The notes: generated by a model from the letters alone, not told the origin. A stretch of DNA of 64,000 nucleotides from Oceanospirillum sanctuarii (GCF_002150805.1 NZ_MTBA01000001.1:455854-519853); one strand, 5' to 3'. Positions 16,964 through 27,149 are shown, numbered from the stretch's first letter. Program-made: numbers and translations.

Positions 16964-18277
16964 TCAGGAAGATAACACCTGTAGCATTTCCGCTTCAGTG
17001 AGGAATTTTTCCCTCGGTTTGTTCCCTTGCGCCCTGTCTTGCTCTGCCTGATCAATGGTCTTCCAGTCCTGATAGCTCAGAACCTTCAGTTGCTTAGCTT
17101 CAATCAAATTATCCATTGCGACCCGGCCGGATTTTCCGGCTGAGATCTGACCTGAATCCAGATCCGCCAGAATCCGCTTACTGATTTCAAGAGCATCAGC
17201 GCGGTTCGTTGGAATCACACCATTTGGTCCTCGACGGCACCAGCCTGTGGCATAAACACCTGGTTCGATAAGGCCGTTCTCATGTTGGATACGCCCCTGT
17301 TGCGTATCAAAAGGCACAGATGAAATTTCACGACTGCGATAACCGATGGCACTGATTAAGGTATCGACGGGAAGAGCGAGCTCATCAGAAGCCTGTTCAG
17401 CTTGATGTTTCAACTTCAGTGATTTTATCCGGCCATTTTCTGACGCGACAGCCACTGGCGAATGGTTAAAGAGCAGATGAATGCGGGTTTTACCAGCTGT
17501 CAAAACCGGGTTTGAGGCATTTTCTGCAAACTCCCGGAACAGGTCGAGATTCATCTGTTTTGCGCGGGCCTCTCTTGGATCAAGGTCCGATGAGGGCGTC
17601 TCAGGAATCCGTGTGTTGCTGATGACAGGAACCGCTGCACTCAGAGCTTTCAGCTCAGCAAGCTCCGGAGGGGTGAATTTGGATTGTTCCGGAGTGCCAC
17701 GACCAATCAGGTAGATATCAGAAACTTCGCTGTTATCGAGTTGCGACATGGCAGGAGCGCAGATATCTGTCTCTGCGCGCTCGTTTGATGTTTTCGCCAG
17801 CAGTCGTGCGATATCCAGGGCGACGTTACCGTGACCAATAATGGCGACCGATGGCCCTTTCAACTCCGGTGGATTCTGATGGCTGGCAGGATGGCCATTG
17901 TACCAACCAACAAAGTGGCTGGAGCCATAAACGCCTGCACTATCTTCGCCGGGAATATTGAGCATGCGATCTTCGGAGGCGCCTGTGGCGATAACAACTA
18001 GGTCGTAACAGGACTTCAGTTCGTCATAACTGATATCAGGCCCTACATTCAGGTTTGCAAGAACCCGGATGTTGTCTTTTTCCAGTGTTTTCTCGAACTG
18101 GCGAGTGACATTCTTGGTGCCCTGATGATCCGGTGCTACGCCCGCCCGAACAAGTCCGAAGAGGGAGGGCAGACGCTCGATGATGTCGATTTGGCAGTCT
18201 TCAATCTTGCGGCTCAGTAACTCGGCAATAAAACAACCGGCCGGGCCACTGCCAACGATGGCGATCTGTAATGGCAT
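16964..18277 (-). CDS. FAD-dependent ferredoxin-NADP+ reductase, adrenodoxin-reductase/FprA type
   Basis: 437 aa. The FAD-binding motif GSGPAGCFIAELL is at residues 9-21, followed by the LVRAGVAPDH segment typical of adrenodoxin reductases. A second Rossmann motif, GHGNVALDIARLL, binds NADP, and GVYATGWCRRGPNGVIPTNR is the family's C-terminal signature. It transfers electrons between NAD(P)H and a ferredoxin. It starts 29 nt after paaX on the same strand, so the repressor and reductase are co-transcribed. The oxygenase or ferredoxin it serves is not in the window; the phenylacetyl-CoA epoxidase normally has its own reductase, PaaE. Confidence 0.85.
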   Translation of the reverse strand: MPLQIAIVGSGPAGCFIAELLSRKIEDCQIDIIERLPSLFGLVRAGVAPDHQGTKNVTRQFEKTLEKDNIRVLANLNVGPDISYDELKSCYDLVVIATGASEDRMLNIPGEDSAGVYGSSHFVGWYNGHPASHQNPPELKGPSVAIIGHGNVALDIARLLAKTSNERAETDICAPAMSQLDNSEVSDIYLIGRGTPEQSKFTPPELAELKALSAAVPVISNTRIPETPSSDLDPREARAKQMNLDLFREFAENASNPVLTAGKTRIHLLFNHSPVAVASENGRIKSLKLKHQAEQASDELALPVDTLISAIGYRSREISSVPFDTQQGRIQHENGLIEPGVYATGWCRRGPNGVIPTNRADALEISKRILADLDSGQISAGKSGRVAMDNLIEAKQLKVLSYQDWKTIDQAEQDRAQGNKPREKFLTEAEMLQVLSS

Positions 18278-18306
18278 AAGGGATCCTTAGCTGTTGATTC
18301 TGATGC

Positions 18307-19233
18307 TCAGAGACTGAGGCCACCAAAGCGTTTGTAGAACGCAGGGGATGCATCCGGTAACGGACCTTCAGCAGTCTCCAGAATCTGACTCAGATGACGC
18401 TCGGTTTTGTCAGTAACCAGTCGATAAAGATTGCGGCACAGCAGGCGGGCAGCAGTACCTTCCCAGTCACTTGGCAACAGTTCTTCTGGCAGCTGTGGGT
18501 CACGCAGCAGAACCCGGCGATATTCGTGAATCAGTAGGGTACGAACCAGGAAGCAGTCTTCCGGATCAAGATTGTCTTCGCCTTTTAGTTCATTCCAGAT
18601 CGGGCGGAATTTGTTCAGAAACAAACGATAACTTTCCGAAAGTTTATCCAGGTTCCAACAATCTTTTACGAGAAGTCGTAGTGGCTTGCCGTTGATCACA
18701 TCCTGTTTTTGGGTTTTAAAAACAATAGCGTCTTCGGCAGCGTTAAGATCCCTCAGGGTGGACTGTAACTCTGAAAGTTCAATGGTGGGATGTGCCATAA
18801 CCCCGGGGGCAATCAGGCCGAAACCTAACCAGCCAAGCTCTTCTTTAACAACTTTTCTGACTTCAGGATCAAGCTGATTACCAATAATCAGGCTCCATTG
18901 ACCATCCCAGTCGGGCAAAACAGGGGCGTAAACCCGCTTAAAAGCTTTTTCAAAACGACGGCGACCCGATGCCGTCAGGCTGTAGTAGCTTCGACGTCCA
19001 ATCTGTTCAGCGGTTAACCATTCTTCTTTAGCGAGTCGAAAAACCGAGGTGCGCACCAGTCGCTGATTCAGGCCTAAAGGCTCTAGACAGTTAATCAGAC
19101 TGCCTAACCAAACGGTTCCTCCACGGGGAGCAATAGAGTCACCATAAACGGTGATGATAAGTGAACCGGCCCGAATCGGGCGTTGCTGACAGAACTCTTC
19201 GACAAGCTGACTAACTGCGCGGTTTTTTGGCAT
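18307..19233 (-). CDS. paaX: Phenylacetate degradation transcriptional repressor PaaX
   Basis: 308 aa from the ATG at 19233; a TTG at 19290 would add 19 residues. PaaX is a GntR-like regulator released from DNA by phenylacetyl-CoA. The N-terminal winged helix contains GSLINCLEPLGLNQRLVRTS and FRLAKEEWL, the wing is RRSYYSLTASGRRRFE, and the PaaX C-terminal domain follows (LLIHEYRRVLLRDPQLPEEL). It is divergent from the hemerythrin-ABC fusion gene, and the shared 372-bp intergenic region has repeated TGATCTGATA-like elements. It would be expected to regulate the paa operons at 27-38 kb. Confidence 0.93.
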   Translation of the reverse strand: MPKNRAVSQLVEEFCQQRPIRAGSLIITVYGDSIAPRGGTVWLGSLINCLEPLGLNQRLVRTSVFRLAKEEWLTAEQIGRRSYYSLTASGRRRFEKAFKRVYAPVLPDWDGQWSLIIGNQLDPEVRKVVKEELGWLGFGLIAPGVMAHPTIELSELQSTLRDLNAAEDAIVFKTQKQDVINGKPLRLLVKDCWNLDKLSESYRLFLNKFRPIWNELKGEDNLDPEDCFLVRTLLIHEYRRVLLRDPQLPEELLPSDWEGTAARLLCRNLYRLVTDKTERHLSQILETAEGPLPDASPAFYKRFGGLSL

Positions 19234-19315
19234 GGGATTTTGTTTTGTAACACTTTTGAGTGGAATGAGACGCTGATTGTACGGAGGCAAATCAGCCCAG
19301 GCAAGGCATCAGCGT

Positions 19316-19381
19316 TGATCTGATACTCAATGTGATCAGATATACGGATAAGACAGGAAGCTGTTTCAGATTGTTCTGATA
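19316..19381. promoter_or_regulatory. Candidate operator cluster between paaX and the hemerythrin-ABC gene
   Basis: Three related 10-mers occur: TGATCTGATA (19316-19325), TGATCAGATA (19333-19342) and TGTTCTGATA (19372-19381). The first two also form an inverted repeat ATCTGAT...ATCAGAT with a 10-nt spacer. The position in the divergent promoter region suggests a regulator site, possibly PaaX autoregulation. This is inference. The rest of the 372-bp region (19234-19605) shows nothing else. Confidence 0.45.
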
Positions 19382-19605
19382 CTGTAACTGGCTTGATCTG
19401 GGCAGGGGTTGTATTAGGTTTTATCTGAAACTATTTGGTATGCCAGCACAACAGCTGCTGATATGAGCTTTATGCGTTTTTGTGAATAAAAAGCAGATGC
19501 CTGAATTGACTGCCTGAACTTCAAAGAAACGTATCAAGATAAAAATAATAAGGTTCGTCCGATCCAAATAATAAGCATAAAAACCGGAGAAAGGAGTCTT
19601 CACCG

Positions 19606-20949
19606 ATGACACAAATCAGCATTGAAAAACCGTCACTGATGAACGGCGCAATTCGCGTCATTATCGCAGAGCATGGAGGTATCTGGCGGGTTCTGGATAT
19701 TCTGGAGCAGTTGCAGCGTCAGATGAATATGGAAGATCAGGCACCGGATGCGGAACTGATACACACCATTCTGGATTATCTGCAAAGTTTTTCCCATCGC
19801 ATCCATCTGGATGGCAAAGATATTCTCCTGCATCAGTTGTTGCGGGAGCGCGTACCTGAGGCAGAGGCGTTACTTAGCCGCCAGACCGAAGATCATCTGA
19901 TAGGAGCTGTACGCATTGCAGAGCTGCGAGGCCTTCTGGATCGCTGTGCTGCTAACTACCCTGAAGGGCGGGATCTGTTCAGCAAGCAACTGAGTCGTTT
20001 TATCTTTGCGCTCAGAAAGCATATCAAACGAGAAGAAGGGATTGTTGTTCCTCTGGCCCGCGAGCATCTTTTGGAAGCAGACTGGTTGGCGCTGGTGAGT
20101 TCCCGTGATCAGGATGATGATCCTTTGTTCGGTCGTCAGGTTCGTGAAGAATTTAGTGCTTTGAGAGAGAAAATTTCGCAAATGACGCCGGAGAGTATTA
20201 TCGGCCATAACCCCGCAGTTTCTAAACCCGCTCCTATCATGGGCAATGACACCTTACTGAAAGTGGAGGGTGCCAGTTGTCAATTTGAGGAGAGTATAGC
20301 TTTGGAAGGTGTCTCGTTTGAGGTTGAAAGTGGAGATATCGTAGCTGTAATGGGAGAGGATGGCAGCGGTAAAAGCAGTCTCTTCAAAGCGATATGTGGA
20401 CTTCAGGAGCTATCCTCGGGTTCAGTCACTTTTTCAGGGCTGGATATCAGTCGAATGCCAGCTGATAAGCGTGTCTATGCCGGTATTGTGCATGTGCCTG
20501 AGGGGCGTCAGGTCTTTGGGCCTATGAGTATCGAAGACAATATTCTTTTAGGGTGCTATTCGCGCAAGATGGATGCTTCCGTGTATTCAGATCTGGAAGT
20601 GATTTACGAGGGATTTCCGTTATTAAGAAAGCAACGCCATCAGATGGCAGGTTCACTATCTGCAGGTGAGCAGCAGCTTTTGGCTATGGCGCGAGGTTTA
20701 ATGGCAAAGCCTAAATTGCTGCTGATTGATGAACCCTATTCTGACCTGTCACCAGATATGGTTAAAGAGGTGAGCAGTGTGATCCGGCGTGCAAAAAAGG
20801 ATGGTATTACTCTGATGCTTAGTGAGCGTAAACGGGGTTTTGCCTCGGAGCTGGCTAACCGACATTTTGAGATGAGAAAGGGAATATTACTTGATGTCGA
20901 GAAAGCAAAAGCTCAGTCAGCGGATGCAGATCTGGAAATGCTCGCCTGA
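19606..20949 (+). CDS. Hemerythrin HHE domain fused to a LivF-type ABC ATPase
   Basis: 447 aa in one uninterrupted frame with a good GGAG site before the ATG. Residues about 12-185 look like a hemerythrin (HHE) four-helix bundle with H23, H64, H67, H97 and the pair H139/E143 (HIKREE); an Asp in KD takes the place of the usual Glu of HHxKEE. Residues about 225-430 are an ABC ATPase of the LivF type: Walker A GEDGSGKSS (250-258), VHVPEGRQVFGPMSI, signature LSAGEQQ (351-357), Walker B LLLIDEP (371-377). The Walker A has GED where GxN is usual. No permease or binding-protein gene lies beside it. The joint suggests an oxygen/iron-responsive ATPase linked to aromatic-acid metabolism (inference). 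It is divergent from paaX and followed by two hairpins. Confidence 0.85.
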   Translation: MTQISIEKPSLMNGAIRVIIAEHGGIWRVLDILEQLQRQMNMEDQAPDAELIHTILDYLQSFSHRIHLDGKDILLHQLLRERVPEAEALLSRQTEDHLIGAVRIAELRGLLDRCAANYPEGRDLFSKQLSRFIFALRKHIKREEGIVVPLAREHLLEADWLALVSSRDQDDDPLFGRQVREEFSALREKISQMTPESIIGHNPAVSKPAPIMGNDTLLKVEGASCQFEESIALEGVSFEVESGDIVAVMGEDGSGKSSLFKAICGLQELSSGSVTFSGLDISRMPADKRVYAGIVHVPEGRQVFGPMSIEDNILLGCYSRKMDASVYSDLEVIYEGFPLLRKQRHQMAGSLSAGEQQLLAMARGLMAKPKLLLIDEPYSDLSPDMVKEVSSVIRRAKKDGITLMLSERKRGFASELANRHFEMRKGILLDVEKAKAQSADADLEMLA

Positions 20950-20982
20950 CCCCACTCAAAGTGGAAATAAATTTGAGTGAGA

Positions 20983-21012
20983 TTAATAACCCCGCAAGCG
21001 CGGGGTTATTAA
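20983..21012. terminator. Hairpin terminator between the fusion gene and the chemoreceptor gene
   Basis: Perfect 13-bp stem TTAATAACCCCGC/GCGGGGTTATTAA with an AAGC loop. A second hairpin (CACTCAAA/TTTGAGTG) lies just before it at about 20953-20979. The tails are A/T-rich but not pure T runs. Both convergent genes can use it. Confidence 0.7.
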
Positions 21013-21041
21013 TTAGGATCGATAATAGCTTATTACGGGCT

Positions 21042-23096
21042 TCAGGCTTTAGCTAAGTGCTTTTCTTCAACCATGGAATCCAGCAGAGCCATCACTTCAT
21101 CACTGGCACTTTCAGCCCGTTGGACAGCGGCAACAATCTCATCCCGGATATCCTGATTACCCAGCCAGTTATCGGATGCCAGATCTACCGCGAAACGGGC
21201 ACATTTATGGATGGCCGCATGAGGTGTCTGAAGTTGTTTAAAGCTATGCAGATGTCGGAACTGCTCATAGCCGATACCTTCGTCATACCACTTACCCAAA
21301 CGGCAGTTGTGATGATCCACGCTAACAGCGTTGACGGCATCAGAGTGCTGTTGGGTATCCTGAATACCCAGATAGGTGCGTTGTTTGTAAACGATATGAT
21401 CTACCTTTGCCAGAATAGTGAAATTTTTATCGCTGGCATGGGCAAGGCGCTTATTGGTATCAACGGCGGATGTGGCTAAGCGATTGAAAGTCTGATGAAA
21501 ACCATCAATATCCCTATTTAAGGCTTCCGCTTCACCGCCAGCTTGTTCTGAGGCATCGCGCATCTGTTTAGAGCGCTCAGCAAAGGTTTCAATAATCCGG
21601 CTGATATTTTCTGCGGCGTCTTTTGATCGGCCGGCCAGGGTGCGCACTTCATCGGCAACGACTGCGAATCCGCGACCATGTTCACCGGCGCGGGCAGCTT
21701 CAATTGAGGCGTTCAGTGCCAGCAGATTGGTCTGTTCGGATATATCTGAGATTAGCTCCAGAGCATCGACAACACGCTGCCCATCTTCATCCAGTTTTAT
21801 GACAAGCCCTTCGATATTGCGTAAAACACCTGTGATGTTAGATAGCTGGTGAAGCATGGTTTCGATAACACGTTCCGACGCTTCAACATCGTCACGGTTT
21901 TCACTGGATGTGTTGAGAGCAAAGCGTATCTCTTCAATCACACCGGTCAGGTCGGCCTGAATTGTGGTCAGATTGGGTACAAGGCAGTTGACGTTGATTT
22001 CATTAAGCTTAGACATGAGTTCATTACGCGAACGGATTGTTCGAACCTGACGCATCGCTTCAAGGCCTGTATTCAGTTGCTCCAGAGATCTGTGGGGAGC
22101 ACCGGAGACGGCGCTGCTTATGGCTAAGCGGTGTTCCTGACCTTCTGATACATCCTGAAAGGCACTGTCAGCTTCCAGGTAGAAACTCTGAATCTGATCC
22201 AGCAACTCGTTCATCTCCCAAGCGACTTGCCCAACTTCACCAAGACCAGAAATGTCATTCACTCTGTGGTGAAGTTCACCCATTTTGCTGCGTTTAATGG
22301 TGTGGTGGACCCGATGCAGCACTTTAAGGGCGCGCTGCATAATGCCGCGCATATAGATAATTACTGCCAGAACGGCAAGCGGATAGAGTAAAAACCACAA
22401 GGAAGCCGAATAGAAATACTGGCCTGCAGCTGTTACAGCAACGGCAAGAAACAGATGAAGACCCTGTGCGATATTTACCTGAGTGTGTAGGAAAGGCCAG
22501 GACGCACTGTTGCTTGAGGTCTGTTTGGCGTAAGTGGATTGATAACCGGATTTACCGGACGCATGCTCAGGGGATTGCCGGTGATGCGCTTCAAGCAGAT
22601 ACTCTGTATAGCTATTGTGACCTGCTTCCTGCAATAAACGCTCAAGGCATTCCAGACCCGTATTCAGATCCTGATTCTCGGCGCGCAACACTTCTGCATA
22701 GATAGGTTCAATCAGTCGGATCATGGCTTCTGATGCAGGGTAGTGCACGGCACAGTAGCCGATTTTTTGGCCTTTTGCGTCAAAGTTGGGATACAGAGCA
22801 GAGAAGCTCCAGTATGCCTTTCCGGATGAGCTGGTGTTTTTTACCAGAATAAAAGCTTCATCATCCTTCTCAAGGCGTTTCCAGACACGGTGCCAGATAC
22901 AACGCGGCATCTCCTTATGCCGGACAAGGTTGTGATTAAAGCCGATCAGTTGCTTTTCGTGGTAGCCGGAAATGCGCATAAACACGCGGTTTACATAGGT
23001 GATCTTACCTTCAAGATCAGTGATGGATACCATTGTATCGCCGGTGTTCGGGGTGTTAATAGGGCCTGAATCGAACTGAGTGTCGTATAGCGACAT
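21042..23096 (-). CDS. Methyl-accepting chemotaxis protein, Aer-like PAS with C-terminal CZB domain
   Basis: 684 aa. Residues about 15-120 are a PAS domain of the Aer/energy-taxis type ([19 protein letters not shown]), followed by a linker and a hydrophobic hairpin near residues 205-245 ([27 protein letters not shown]), a HAMP-like region, and a signalling domain with [20 protein letters not shown] and [16 protein letters not shown]. The C-terminus is a chemoreceptor zinc-binding (CZB) domain: [19 protein letters not shown] and a downstream [10 protein letters not shown]. It probably senses redox state or hypochlorite/zinc via CZB and electron transport via PAS. It is monocistronic. Confidence 0.93.
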   Translation of the reverse strand: MSLYDTQFDSGPINTPNTGDTMVSITDLEGKITYVNRVFMRISGYHEKQLIGFNHNLVRHKEMPRCIWHRVWKRLEKDDEAFILVKNTSSSGKAYWSFSALYPNFDAKGQKIGYCAVHYPASEAMIRLIEPIYAEVLRAENQDLNTGLECLERLLQEAGHNSYTEYLLEAHHRQSPEHASGKSGYQSTYAKQTSSNSASWPFLHTQVNIAQGLHLFLAVAVTAAGQYFYSASLWFLLYPLAVLAVIIYMRGIMQRALKVLHRVHHTIKRSKMGELHHRVNDISGLGEVGQVAWEMNELLDQIQSFYLEADSAFQDVSEGQEHRLAISSAVSGAPHRSLEQLNTGLEAMRQVRTIRSRNELMSKLNEINVNCLVPNLTTIQADLTGVIEEIRFALNTSSENRDDVEASERVIETMLHQLSNITGVLRNIEGLVIKLDEDGQRVVDALELISDISEQTNLLALNASIEAARAGEHGRGFAVVADEVRTLAGRSKDAAENISRIIETFAERSKQMRDASEQAGGEAEALNRDIDGFHQTFNRLATSAVDTNKRLAHASDKNFTILAKVDHIVYKQRTYLGIQDTQQHSDAVNAVSVDHHNCRLGKWYDEGIGYEQFRHLHSFKQLQTPHAAIHKCARFAVDLASDNWLGNQDIRDEIVAAVQRAESASDEVMALLDSMVEEKHLAKA

Positions 23097-23349
23097 GGTG
23101 CCTCCTGGCTAAAGTAAACAGGCCGGATATTAGCCTTACAATGTTTCAGGTATTTAAAGAAACCCTAAAATAATATCCGCCCTTCCTTTAGGAAGGCAAT
23201 AAATTAACCATTTCTTAATAAGTTAAATTGATTTTTCTCGTTGTCGAATGCCTGAGAGTACTGATACCAAAAGGATTTATCCCTATCTGACAAAATCAGA
23301 CCCGGGGGTTAACGGTGCTTATTTAATGTCAGGAAAAGATACTGGCTCT

Positions 23350-24678
23350 TCAGCCTGTCAGCTGGTAATCGGTCAGATTTACCGGTGTGTGCAGTCGCAT
23401 CAGGTGATGAATGCTGGTAATCACTTCTTCGGGAAGTTCTGCGGGTTCTACCGCTCTGAGTACTTTAACATTGCAGCCCTTCAGGCAAAGATCTACTGGT
23501 GTGTCGGCTTCAATAACCTCAAGGTCGGGTGAAAGAATGCGTTTTACGATAGGCTGTGAGCGCTTATCCGGATGAGTTTCTGTCACTAAGGCGATGGTGA
23601 GGTCGCTGAGTTGAACAAGGGTACCGATAGGATAAACACCTACGCAGGCGATAAAGCGCTCAACCAGCGCACCTTCAAAATGTTTGTTTCTAAGTCGGTA
23701 TAGCTGACTCAATGCCTGGGTTGGATTATCAGAGGGTTTGTAAAGTCGATCCCGTGTCATCGCCTCATAGGCCATCACAATAGAAAGGATTCTGGCCATC
23801 AGAGGAATACGTTTACCGCGAATCCCTGTCGGATAGCCGGTGCCATCGTAGCGCTCATGATGATAGGCCACCATAGCATCAATTTGTTTTAATGATTCAT
23901 CCCGACCAATTAGGGCGCGGCCATCTTCGACATGCTGTTGAATCATCAGTCGCTGGCCAACACTTAAGATGCCCTTATTGCTTAACAGGCTATCCGGAAC
24001 TTTGAGCATGCCGATATCGTGCAATAACGCACCAAGGCCGATCTGAATCAACTGCTCTTTGTTCATACCAAGGCGACGGCCGAATAACAGGCTCCAGATA
24101 CAAACATCAGTTGATTTCTGCGCCAGAGTGCCGGTTTTAGGGCTTATGTGGTTCATCATCGCCAGCACTTCGGGTTGCGCAATGCTGGAGATCAGAATGT
24201 GCTGAACGGCATCGTAAAGCTCTTTGGTGTGAACACTGCCGCCGGTTCTGATATCAGAAAACATCTCTTCCAGCTCAAGCCGTGTTTCTTCGACACTGCT
24301 TTGAGCATATTCCGGGGTGACCTTGGCTTTAACTTTGTTGAGCTTTTCAACCCGCTGCTGCTTCAGTTCATCTTTAAAATCTTTGTTGCGACTATCTTTG
24401 TTGTGGTGATGAGCGGTCGCTTCAGTTTGCTGTGAAGCCGTTATTTCATGAGAGGCTGGTTGATCGGTGGGTATTTGAGGCTTGGTAGCCAGTACAGGCT
24501 CACTCTTCTCTTTTGAATCCACCATTACTTTATCACAATAGTTGCTGAGACGGATGATGTCATCGGCGGTCTCAATAACGAAGGGGCCATCCCAGAACGG
24601 AATCTGCTCCCAAGGACAATCAAGCGCAATGACCTCCATTCCCGGGCGAAGGTTTCTGACCGCAATTGCTTTACTCAT
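23350..24678 (-). CDS. DUF3391/HD-GYP domain protein, c-di-GMP phosphodiesterase
   Basis: 442 aa from the ATG at 24678, which has GAGG upstream. The N-terminal DUF3391 domain (AIAVRNLRPGMEVIALDCPW, FVIETADDIIRLSNYCDKVMV) is followed by a charged linker. The HD-GYP domain has HD at residues 220-221 (ALLHDIGMLKVPDSLL), a downstream HVEDGRALI His, and the full HHERYDGTGYP motif. All usual metal ligands are visible, so hydrolysis of c-di-GMP is likely. It sits between two chemoreceptors and a YjfB-like protein in a motility-associated stretch. Confidence 0.9.
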   Translation of the reverse strand: MSKAIAVRNLRPGMEVIALDCPWEQIPFWDGPFVIETADDIIRLSNYCDKVMVDSKEKSEPVLATKPQIPTDQPASHEITASQQTEATAHHHNKDSRNKDFKDELKQQRVEKLNKVKAKVTPEYAQSSVEETRLELEEMFSDIRTGGSVHTKELYDAVQHILISSIAQPEVLAMMNHISPKTGTLAQKSTDVCIWSLLFGRRLGMNKEQLIQIGLGALLHDIGMLKVPDSLLSNKGILSVGQRLMIQQHVEDGRALIGRDESLKQIDAMVAYHHERYDGTGYPTGIRGKRIPLMARILSIVMAYEAMTRDRLYKPSDNPTQALSQLYRLRNKHFEGALVERFIACVGVYPIGTLVQLSDLTIALVTETHPDKRSQPIVKRILSPDLEVIEADTPVDLCLKGCNVKVLRAVEPAELPEEVITSIHHLMRLHTPVNLTDYQLTG

Positions 24679-24851
24679 AACATGCCTCATAGCGCAATTC
24701 AGACGGTGAGTAACTCCTGCTTTCAAGGAGCAACAGACAGTTGTGGGGGGGCAGTTAGTAAGTGTAGGCGGTATTTTTTAAAGGAGAGTAAAATAATCAG
24801 GTATTGCGCTTCGGTAAAGTGAGACGTGTTTGAGAGGGGGGGAGTGTGAGG

Positions 24852-24880
24852 TAAAAAAAGAGGAGGCCTAAGCCTCCTCT
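24852..24880 (-). terminator. Terminator of the YjfB-like gene
   Basis: Minus-strand stem AGAGGAGGC/GCCTCCTCT with a 4-nt loop followed by TTTTTTT, about 24 nt after the stop. Confidence 0.87.
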
Positions 24881-24903
24881 GATAAACCGTACATGCTTAA
24901 GAA

Positions 24904-25110
24904 CTAAGCTCGTACATCCAGCTTGTTACCCAGGTGAGATTCAACCGGGGCCGCTGGCTGCACAGTGTTGATGGAGCTCAGCAGAGTATCCATGATCACT
25001 TTACCCTGATCTTTTGCTTTGCCAACAAGTGCAACCTGAGCACCCAGAAGTGCATCTTGTTTGCCTGCCTGGTTGGCATAGTTGGCAGCGTTACTGTTTG
25101 AAATTTCCAT
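24904..25110 (-). CDS. YjfB-like putative motility protein
   Basis: 68 aa, with an AGAGGAGA ribosome-binding site before the ATG. Resembles the small YjfB 'putative motility protein' family: a short polar N-terminus (MEISNSNAANYANQAGKQDA), an amphipathic helix with VMDTLLSSI-like spacing, and a variable tail. Function is unknown; the family is found near flagellar and chemotaxis genes, which matches the adjacent chemoreceptor and HD-GYP genes. It has its own strong terminator, so it is probably made as an independent transcript. Confidence 0.75.
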   Translation of the reverse strand: MEISNSNAANYANQAGKQDALLGAQVALVGKAKDQGKVIMDTLLSSINTVQPAAPVESHLGNKLDVRA

Positions 25111-25259
25111 CGAAATTCTCCTCTAGATTTATCTATCTGTAGTCATTCTAGCGGCCAAAGGGGATAAATCTGAAGCGAACTTGAGTGTTTGTTTGTAACT
25201 ATGTGTCAGAATTCTCACAAACACCCGTTATGCCTCGATTCGACGCCCTTAAAAACACA

Positions 25260-27149
25260 TCAGATAACGAAACGTCCTGCTTCCTGTTTCAGATCTTGTG
25301 CCAGTTGAGAGAGCTTTTTAACCTGCTGCTCACTTTCATCCGCATCTCTTGCCAGATCATCTGCTACACCACGAATGGTGTCGGTATTGCTGTGAATTTC
25401 TTCACTCAGGGCTGCCTGTTGCTCGGTAGCGCTGCTGATATGGGTTGCGAGATGACTGATCGCTTCAACGGCTTCCAGAATCTGAGTCAGCATCTCTTTA
25501 GCCTGACCCGCGTCGGCAACACTTTCCTCTGCAAGAAGGCTACTGGCCTGCATCAGTTGTGTTGCTTCGGTAGCTGACTGCTGAACAGACTCCATAACCT
25601 GCTGAATTTCACTGGTAGAACTGCTGGTGCGCTGTGACAGGCTACGAACTTCATCAGCCACGACAGCAAATCCACGGCCAGCTTCACCTGCACGGGCCGC
25701 TTCAATAGCCGCGTTAAGAGCCAGAAGATTGGTTTGTTCAGCGATTTCTTCAATGGTGTTCAGAATACCGGTGATGCCCTGAGCGTGGTTGTTCAGGCGG
25801 GTAACTACATCGCTGGCGCTATCGAGTTTCGAGGCCAGATCATTAACAGAGCGCTGGCTTTTACTCACCTGAATGATGCCGTCCTGACCCAGTGATAGTG
25901 TCTGATCAACCTGGCTGTTGGCATTGTGGACGTGCTGAATAATGTCCTGAGTTGATTGAGCTAACTGATCAACAGCTTCTGCGACTGCATTGGTCTCGTT
26001 GCGTTGCTGATAGATTTTTTGGCTGTTTTGTTCGGTTTTATCGGCGATGATGCCCGACTGGCTGCTGAGATCTACTGCAGTCACTTCAAGTTTGCCAATG
26101 GTGCTGTGCAGGCTTTTGACAAAATGGTTGAAGTCATTTGCCAGTTTGCCCACTTCATCGGTACTGCGACTTTGAATACGCTGAGTCAGATCACCTTCGC
26201 CTTTGGCAATATTGCCTAGGGCATAACCGACACGTTGCAGATCCTTCAAGAGAACTTTGACCATTAGGGCAACAGTCAGCATAACCATTAGGAAGATCGC
26301 CAGACTGATCAGGAACTGGATACCGAGGGTCTCTGTAAATGGCAGCATCTCAGTGGTTTCATCCACTTCAACACCCAGCTGCCAGGACGAGTTAGGTACA
26401 CCGACAATCCGAATCAACTTAGTGCCATTTACGGTATCTACCGGTGTCAGAGATGCATTGCCGGACAGTTTACTGAGTAATTCTTCTTTCAGATTAGGAT
26501 AAAGCTTGGATACCGGTTGAAGCTGGTATTCCTGATTCTGGTGGGCAATGACAAGGCCCTGATCATTAAGCAGAAACAGCTGGCTGTTGGCACCGGATTC
26601 AAAGGAGGTGATTTCTGCAAACAGCTGTTTAAGCTGGAGGTCGGCACCTATGATACCGGTGATCTGACCATTCTGGACCAACGGGCGTGCGATAGTGAAG
26701 GTCATCTCTTTTGTGGTTCTGTCCTCGTAAGGACCAATCAGAACCATCTTCTTCTCTTCAATCGCTTTTTTGTACCAGGGACGGGTGCGGGGATCATAAC
26801 CGTTAACAAAGAAGGTCCGGCCGTTGCTGCCGATACGGGTGCCATCGGTCAGACCGGCAAAAATAGCAATAAACTCGCCGGCTTCCCGGGTCATATTCAG
26901 TTGTTCAATAAAGGCATCCTGATCGGCAGGGCGTTCGGCCAGCGTGTTCAACAGCTGGTATTTAGCAGACAGCCAACGCTCAACACCTTTGCCAACGGCG
27001 TTAGAAACACCATCAACACGTTGCCCAACATTGTCACGGGTCATATCGGAGAGTCGAAATGCAGAAAAGCCGGTTAAGGCGAGGGAGGTAACAAAGACTG
27101 CCAATGTCGCCATGGCAATGATCTTCGCCCGTAGAGAAAGCCCCTTCAT
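25260..27149 (-). CDS. Methyl-accepting chemotaxis protein with dCache sensor
   Basis: 629 aa from the ATG at 27149 (AAGGAC upstream), giving a normal receptor N-terminus. TM1 is at about residues 8-30 ([19 protein letters not shown]). The periplasmic dCache_1 domain spans about 35-275, with [12 protein letters not shown] and [12 protein letters not shown], motifs of amine/amino-acid or carboxylate-binding Cache domains. TM2 is at about 278-303, then HAMP, then a cytoplasmic signalling domain with [20 protein letters not shown] and [16 protein letters not shown]. The ligand is unknown. It lies between the YjfB-like gene and paaK, so an aromatic acid is a testable guess. Confidence 0.93.
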   Translation of the reverse strand: MKGLSLRAKIIAMATLAVFVTSLALTGFSAFRLSDMTRDNVGQRVDGVSNAVGKGVERWLSAKYQLLNTLAERPADQDAFIEQLNMTREAGEFIAIFAGLTDGTRIGSNGRTFFVNGYDPRTRPWYKKAIEEKKMVLIGPYEDRTTKEMTFTIARPLVQNGQITGIIGADLQLKQLFAEITSFESGANSQLFLLNDQGLVIAHQNQEYQLQPVSKLYPNLKEELLSKLSGNASLTPVDTVNGTKLIRIVGVPNSSWQLGVEVDETTEMLPFTETLGIQFLISLAIFLMVMLTVALMVKVLLKDLQRVGYALGNIAKGEGDLTQRIQSRSTDEVGKLANDFNHFVKSLHSTIGKLEVTAVDLSSQSGIIADKTEQNSQKIYQQRNETNAVAEAVDQLAQSTQDIIQHVHNANSQVDQTLSLGQDGIIQVSKSQRSVNDLASKLDSASDVVTRLNNHAQGITGILNTIEEIAEQTNLLALNAAIEAARAGEAGRGFAVVADEVRSLSQRTSSSTSEIQQVMESVQQSATEATQLMQASSLLAEESVADAGQAKEMLTQILEAVEAISHLATHISSATEQQAALSEEIHSNTDTIRGVADDLARDADESEQQVKKLSQLAQDLKQEAGRFVI

